Of a stretch of 7,842 nucleotides of DNA, positions 4,858 to 7,842 are shown one piece after another. The stretch lies in the NCBI GenBank assembly GCA_964600165.1, contig CAZRIP010000139.1:1-7842 (forward strand), given 5' to 3'. The notes below the pieces were generated by a model. That model was not told where the DNA came from and made no database searches. It saw nothing but the letters and a program-made list of their open reading frames with translations. This DNA is from CAZRIP01 sp964600165 (GTDB taxonomy: Bacteria > Elusimicrobiota > Elusimicrobia > UBA1565 > UBA9628). The first letter of the stretch is position 1; each line of letters opens with the position of its first letter. A program made the translations under genes and the position numbers.

Positions 4858-7101
4858 CTAGAGCCTAAGGAGCTCGGCGTCGAGCGCCTGGAGATAGGGG
4901 TCGTCGGGATCTGAGGGACGGAAACGCGCGAGCTCGGCGCGCGCGCCGTCGAAGTCGTTTTGATTGCGCAGCACGCGCGCGAGCGGCACGCGCAGGCCCG
5001 CCGGGCCGCCGGCGGCGAGCGCCTCGCGAAAGAGCCGCGCCGCGGCGGCGTAGTCGTGCATCGAGGCGCGGATCGAGGCGAGCTGCCAGAGCCAGGAAGG
5101 GTCGACGGGCCCCGAGCGGCGCGCGCGCTCGATGGCCGCCGCCGCCCTCGGGTAAGCGGCCTTGCGCTGATTCTCCCGCGCGACCTCGAGCCACGCCGCC
5201 GCGCTCCCGCCCGCGAGGCGGACCGGGCCCTGCCCGCCGGCGAGCGCGGCCGAGGCCTGCTTGGCCAGCTCCTGCAAGGTCCACGCCTGCGCCGGCCGGC
5301 CGGCCTCTCCGTACCAGGCGAGCCTGCGGGAGGCCTCGCGCGGGCGGCCGAGCTGCGCGAGGCAGTCGGCCAAAAGCAGCGGGGCGTGGGCGTTCATGCT
5401 GTCGCGCGCCACGGTCCACTCGAGCTCCTCGGCCGCGCGGCGGTCGTCGAAGGTCAGGTAAAAGGCGCGCGCGAGCTGGAAGCGCGCCCGCTCGTCCTCG
5501 GGCGCCAGGGACTTCGCCCGCTCGAGCGGCGCGAGCGCCGCGGCGTAGTCGCCGCGCGAGAGCGCGTCGGCGCCGAGCGCGGTCAGCGCCGCGGCCGCGG
5601 CGGGGCCCCGTCCTTTCGCGATCTCAAGATAGCGGGAGATCGCGGCGGGATCGCGCCGCGCCTCATAGAGCCCGAGGCGCCCCGAGCGCTCGACGAACCG
5701 GAGCCCTTCGGACAGCACGGCGTCGGCCCCGCTTTCCTCGAGCGCGCGGCGCGCGCGCGCTTCATCGCTCGCGAGGACGACGTAGCGCGCGCGCGACTCG
5801 TACGCGACGTCGCGGTCGACCGCCAAGCGGATGTAGGGCTCGAGGCTCGCGGCGAAGCCGTAGTACTCCCAATCGATCTCGCCGAAGCGCGGATCGTCCC
5901 CGCGGTCGGCCGCGATCACCACGAAGTCGTCGGCGTCGCGCTCGCGCGCGGCGGCGCGCGCCAGCGCGTCCCGCGGATCGAGACCGCGGTCCCAGCGCCA
6001 ATAAGCCAGCGCCTGCGTCGCGAAGGCCCCCGCGGCGAGCGCGGCCAACGCCGGAGCGGCCAGGCGGCGCGCGGGCCCGCGCGGCAGAAGCCGCGCCACC
6101 CGCGCCCACGCCGCGCGCGCCGCGAGCCCGAAGGCGAGGCACCAGAACGGAAGCGCCGGCAGATACGCGCGCGCCGGCGCGGCGAGACCCTCGAGCGCGT
6201 AGACGATCGGGGGCGCGGCGATCGCGACGGCGCAGATCGCCGCGGCCCGCCGAGAGCGCCGGCCGCCGGAGGCCGAAGCGGCCAAGCCGCAGGCCGCCGC
6301 GCAAGCGAGCGCGGCGCCGAAGGCGGCGGAGCGGCCCAACGGCTCGAGGGCGGCGGCGAGGACGTCGCGCAGCGTCCCGGTCTCGTAAAGCGCGCGGCTG
6401 CGCGCGACGTCGGCCAAGACCGGGCCGTAAGCCGCGAGCGTCAACGCCGCGCACAGGACCGCCGCCGCCGCGAACGCCGCGCCCGAGAGAGGCGGACGCG
6501 CCTTCTTGGCTTTTCTCGCCGGCCCGCGCGCGGCCCACAACGCGGCCGCGAGCGCGAGGGTCAAGACCGCGTTGCTCGGCAGCGCGTAATGCGCGGCCGC
6601 GGCGCAGACGGCGGCCGCAAAAAGCGGCGCCGCTCGGCGCGTCCTGAGCGCGCGCAGCCCCAGCCAGACCGCCGCGAGCTCGAGCGTCGTCGCGAGGCTA
6701 TAGCCGCGCAGCATGTGCGAGTACATCAGGTGCCAATACGAAAACGAAAGCGCGAGGACCGAAAAGAGCGCGGCGACCGGCCCCGCGAGGCTCGCCGCGA
6801 CGCCGGCGAGAAGCCAAAGGCTCGCGAAGGCGGCGAGCAAGGACGGAGCCTGCAGCGGCCGCGGATCGGCGAGGGTCAAGACGAGCTTCTTGGGCCAGGC
6901 GACGTCGATCGCGCGCAGGATCAGCGACAGCAGCATCTGGTTGTTCGGCACGTAGCTGCGGACGATATGGGAAAAGCCGCCGTTGACGTATTTTTCGAGC
7001 ATGTAGCCCTCGTCCGAGGTGACGGGGGCGCCCCAATGCGCCAGGCGCAGCAAGCCGCCGGCGAGAAGCGCGGCCAAGGTCAGCCGCCGCGCGAGCTTCA
7101 C
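4858..7101 (-). CDS. Polytopic membrane glycosyltransferase-like protein (GT39/GT-C type) fused to TPR repeats
   Basis: This 747-residue protein is read from a GTG at 7101 that overlaps the TonB-like stop as GTGA. The frame stays open further upstream, but there the DNA codes for the TonB-like protein in another frame. The N-terminal part resembles bacterial family-39/PMT-like GT-C transferases. After the first membrane segment (about 5-22) comes GAPVTSDEGYMLEKY, whose Asp30-Glu31 sits where these enzymes keep the catalytic acid of the first outer loop, then NNQMLLSLI (53-61). About ten membrane segments run to about 365 (examples 83-125, 157-190, 207-228, 346-365). A soluble stretch of ~130 residues follows, then helical repeats from about 501 to 747 with TPR spacing, for example LGADALSRGDYAAALAPLER (509-528) and IRASMHDYAAAARLFREAL (677-695). 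Such enzymes move sugars from polyprenyl-phosphate donors; the acceptor here is unknown. By topology the TPR part is probably outside the cytoplasm. Confidence 0.8.
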   Translation of the reverse strand: MKLARRLTLAALLAGGLLRLAHWGAPVTSDEGYMLEKYVNGGFSHIVRSYVPNNQMLLSLILRAIDVAWPKKLVLTLADPRPLQAPSLLAAFASLWLLAGVAASLAGPVAALFSVLALSFSYWHLMYSHMLRGYSLATTLELAAVWLGLRALRTRRAAPLFAAAVCAAAAHYALPSNAVLTLALAAALWAARGPARKAKKARPPLSGAAFAAAAVLCAALTLAAYGPVLADVARSRALYETGTLRDVLAAALEPLGRSAAFGAALACAAACGLAASASGGRRSRRAAAICAVAIAAPPIVYALEGLAAPARAYLPALPFWCLAFGLAARAAWARVARLLPRGPARRLAAPALAALAAGAFATQALAYWRWDRGLDPRDALARAAARERDADDFVVIAADRGDDPRFGEIDWEYYGFAASLEPYIRLAVDRDVAYESRARYVVLASDEARARRALEESGADAVLSEGLRFVERSGRLGLYEARRDPAAISRYLEIAKGRGPAAAAALTALGADALSRGDYAAALAPLERAKSLAPEDERARFQLARAFYLTFDDRRAAEELEWTVARDSMNAHAPLLLADCLAQLGRPREASRRLAWYGEAGRPAQAWTLQELAKQASAALAGGQGPVRLAGGSAAAWLEVARENQRKAAYPRAAAAIERARRSGPVDPSWLWQLASIRASMHDYAAAARLFREALAAGGPAGLRVPLARVLRNQNDFDGARAELARFRPSDPDDPYLQALDAELLRL

Positions 7102-7823
7102 TCGTCTTTGAGGCGGAACTGGATCGGCGCGCCGAGCTTGACCGGCACGGGCTGGCCCGCCAGGCCGATCGCGGGAGAAAAGCGCATCAGCAGCGCCACG
7201 CGCTGCGCCGCCGCGTCGAAGTCGGGGCTGGCCGACGCCTTGACCTCGCTCGCGACGACCGTCCCCGAGGTATCGAGATGGACGGCGAGCAGCACGTCGC
7301 CTTCGTGGCCGGCGCGGCGCTCGCGCTCGGGATAGAACTTGCGGATGTTGGCGAGGATCTCGTCGCGGTTGAGCAGCTCGGGCCGCTTGAGCAGCGGCAT
7401 GCCGCCGTCGCCATGGCCGTTGGGCGTGCCGTAGTCGGCCCCGGGGCCTTGCCCGCCGACGAGCGGAGACGTCCCCGTGCCCCCCTCGGCGCCGCCGGGA
7501 GTCGGCGGCGGCGGCGCGGGTTTTTCGATGATCTTCGCGCCGGGACCCGGCAGCGTCCAATCCTTGGGCGGCTCGGGCTTGGCCGGCTGCGGCTTGGGCG
7601 GAAGCGGCGTCTCCGCGGGAAGCGGGATGCCCTTGGCGCCCTCGACTTTCTGCTTGGGCGCGCCGAGCTTGGCCGCGCCCGTTCCGAGAAAGGGTCCGGT
7701 CATCGTGAGGTCGACCTCGAGCGGAGAAACCGACGGCGCGGGCAGACCGCGCGCGATCAGAAAGAGCAGGCCGTGAACGGCCAGGGACGCGGCGAGGCAG
7801 CGCTTGAACTCGGGGGCGCGCAC
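7098..7823 (-). CDS. TonB-like energy transducer (frame open to the window edge)
   Basis: TonB proteins span the periplasm and pass proton-motive force from ExbB/ExbD to outer-membrane receptors. Read from a GTG at 7823, this is 241 residues. An N-terminal anchor (about 8-26) has the SLAVHG motif, matching the Ser/His face of TonB anchors. A Pro/Lys-rich linker follows (about 65-108), then a Gly-rich stretch (110-141) and a C-terminal TonB domain (about 152-240). That domain has the hallmark YP in IRKFYPERERRAGHEG (160-175), LDTSGTVVASEV (183-194) and a GQPVPVKLGAPIQFRL ending (223-238). The codons between 7824 and 7842 are also open in this frame and no clear ribosome-binding site is seen, so the true start may lie beyond the edge. 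It overlaps the glycosyltransferase-like gene by GTGA and is probably co-transcribed with it. No ExbB/ExbD gene is visible. Some TonB-domain proteins serve other envelope tasks. Confidence 0.87.
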   Translation of the reverse strand: MRAPEFKRCLAASLAVHGLLFLIARGLPAPSVSPLEVDLTMTGPFLGTGAAKLGAPKQKVEGAKGIPLPAETPLPPKPQPAKPEPPKDWTLPGPGAKIIEKPAPPPPTPGGAEGGTGTSPLVGGQGPGADYGTPNGHGDGGMPLLKRPELLNRDEILANIRKFYPERERRAGHEGDVLLAVHLDTSGTVVASEVKASASPDFDAAAQRVALLMRFSPAIGLAGQPVPVKLGAPIQFRLKDE

Positions 7824-7842
7824 GCCGCTCGTCGGAGGAGCG

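Noticed and set aside
4852..4875. Bidirectional terminator between rnd and the convergent gene
   Set aside because: The possible stem has only four base pairs, lacks a T tract on both strands and lies largely in coding sequence.
4960..7335. 791-codon plus-strand open frame opposite the glycosyltransferase/TPR gene
   Set aside because: Its product is a low-complexity Arg/Gly/Ala/Glu-rich translation, and the minus strand carries the recognisable membrane segments, TPR repeats and TonB domain.
7102..7560. Upstream extension of the membrane-protein frame to give 900 residues
   Set aside because: This part overlaps the well-supported TonB-like coding sequence in another frame and is Arg-rich nonsense; the GTG at 7101 with GTGA overlap leads straight into the first membrane segment.

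Overview
This 7.8-kb window of GC-rich bacterial chromosome (roughly two-thirds G+C by eye) is densely packed with genes. A TonB-type protein, an AmtB-like transporter with a signal-like N-terminus and an exported cyclase-fold protein point to a Gram-negative-type cell envelope. I cannot fix the phylum from the sequence. High-GC Elusimicrobiota, Myxococcota-like or similar lineages are all possible, and no gene here is diagnostic.

Plus strand, left block (1-2751): the 3' two-thirds of an aspartate kinase gene (lysC) runs in from the left edge. It carries a strong internal ribosome-binding site and ATG just before its ACT domains, placed as for the separate beta subunit of alpha2beta2 aspartokinases. 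Its stop overlaps a TTG start (TTGA) of an exported cyclase/kynurenine-formamidase-fold protein that has lost the usual metal ligands. Four bases later an ammonium transporter (amt) begins. The tight packing suggests one transcript.

Plus strand, middle block (2752-4851): a 120-bp gap holds a near-consensus sigma70 promoter (TTGACA, 17 bp, extended -10). About 45 nt further on is an intrinsic-terminator-like hairpin with a U tract that runs directly into the ATG of proC (pyrroline-5-carboxylate reductase). proC is followed after 3 bp by rnd (ribonuclease D with two HRDC-type regions). The promoter-then-terminator order before proC is the most unusual regulatory arrangement in the window.

Minus strand, right block (7823-4858): a TonB-like energy transducer, whose frame is still open at the right edge, overlaps by GTGA with a 747-residue polytopic membrane protein. 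That protein joins a GT-C/family-39-like glycosyltransferase module to a C-terminal TPR region. It converges on rnd with only 6 bp between the stop codons.

The metabolic genes concern nitrogen and aspartate/proline metabolism (lysC, amt, proC), but they need not form a functional pathway. No RNA gene, CRISPR array, insertion sequence or phage gene was found. The only gap between genes above a few bases is 2752-2871. The most interesting items are the proC leader, the nested aspartokinase beta-subunit start and the metal-site-less exported cyclase homologue.
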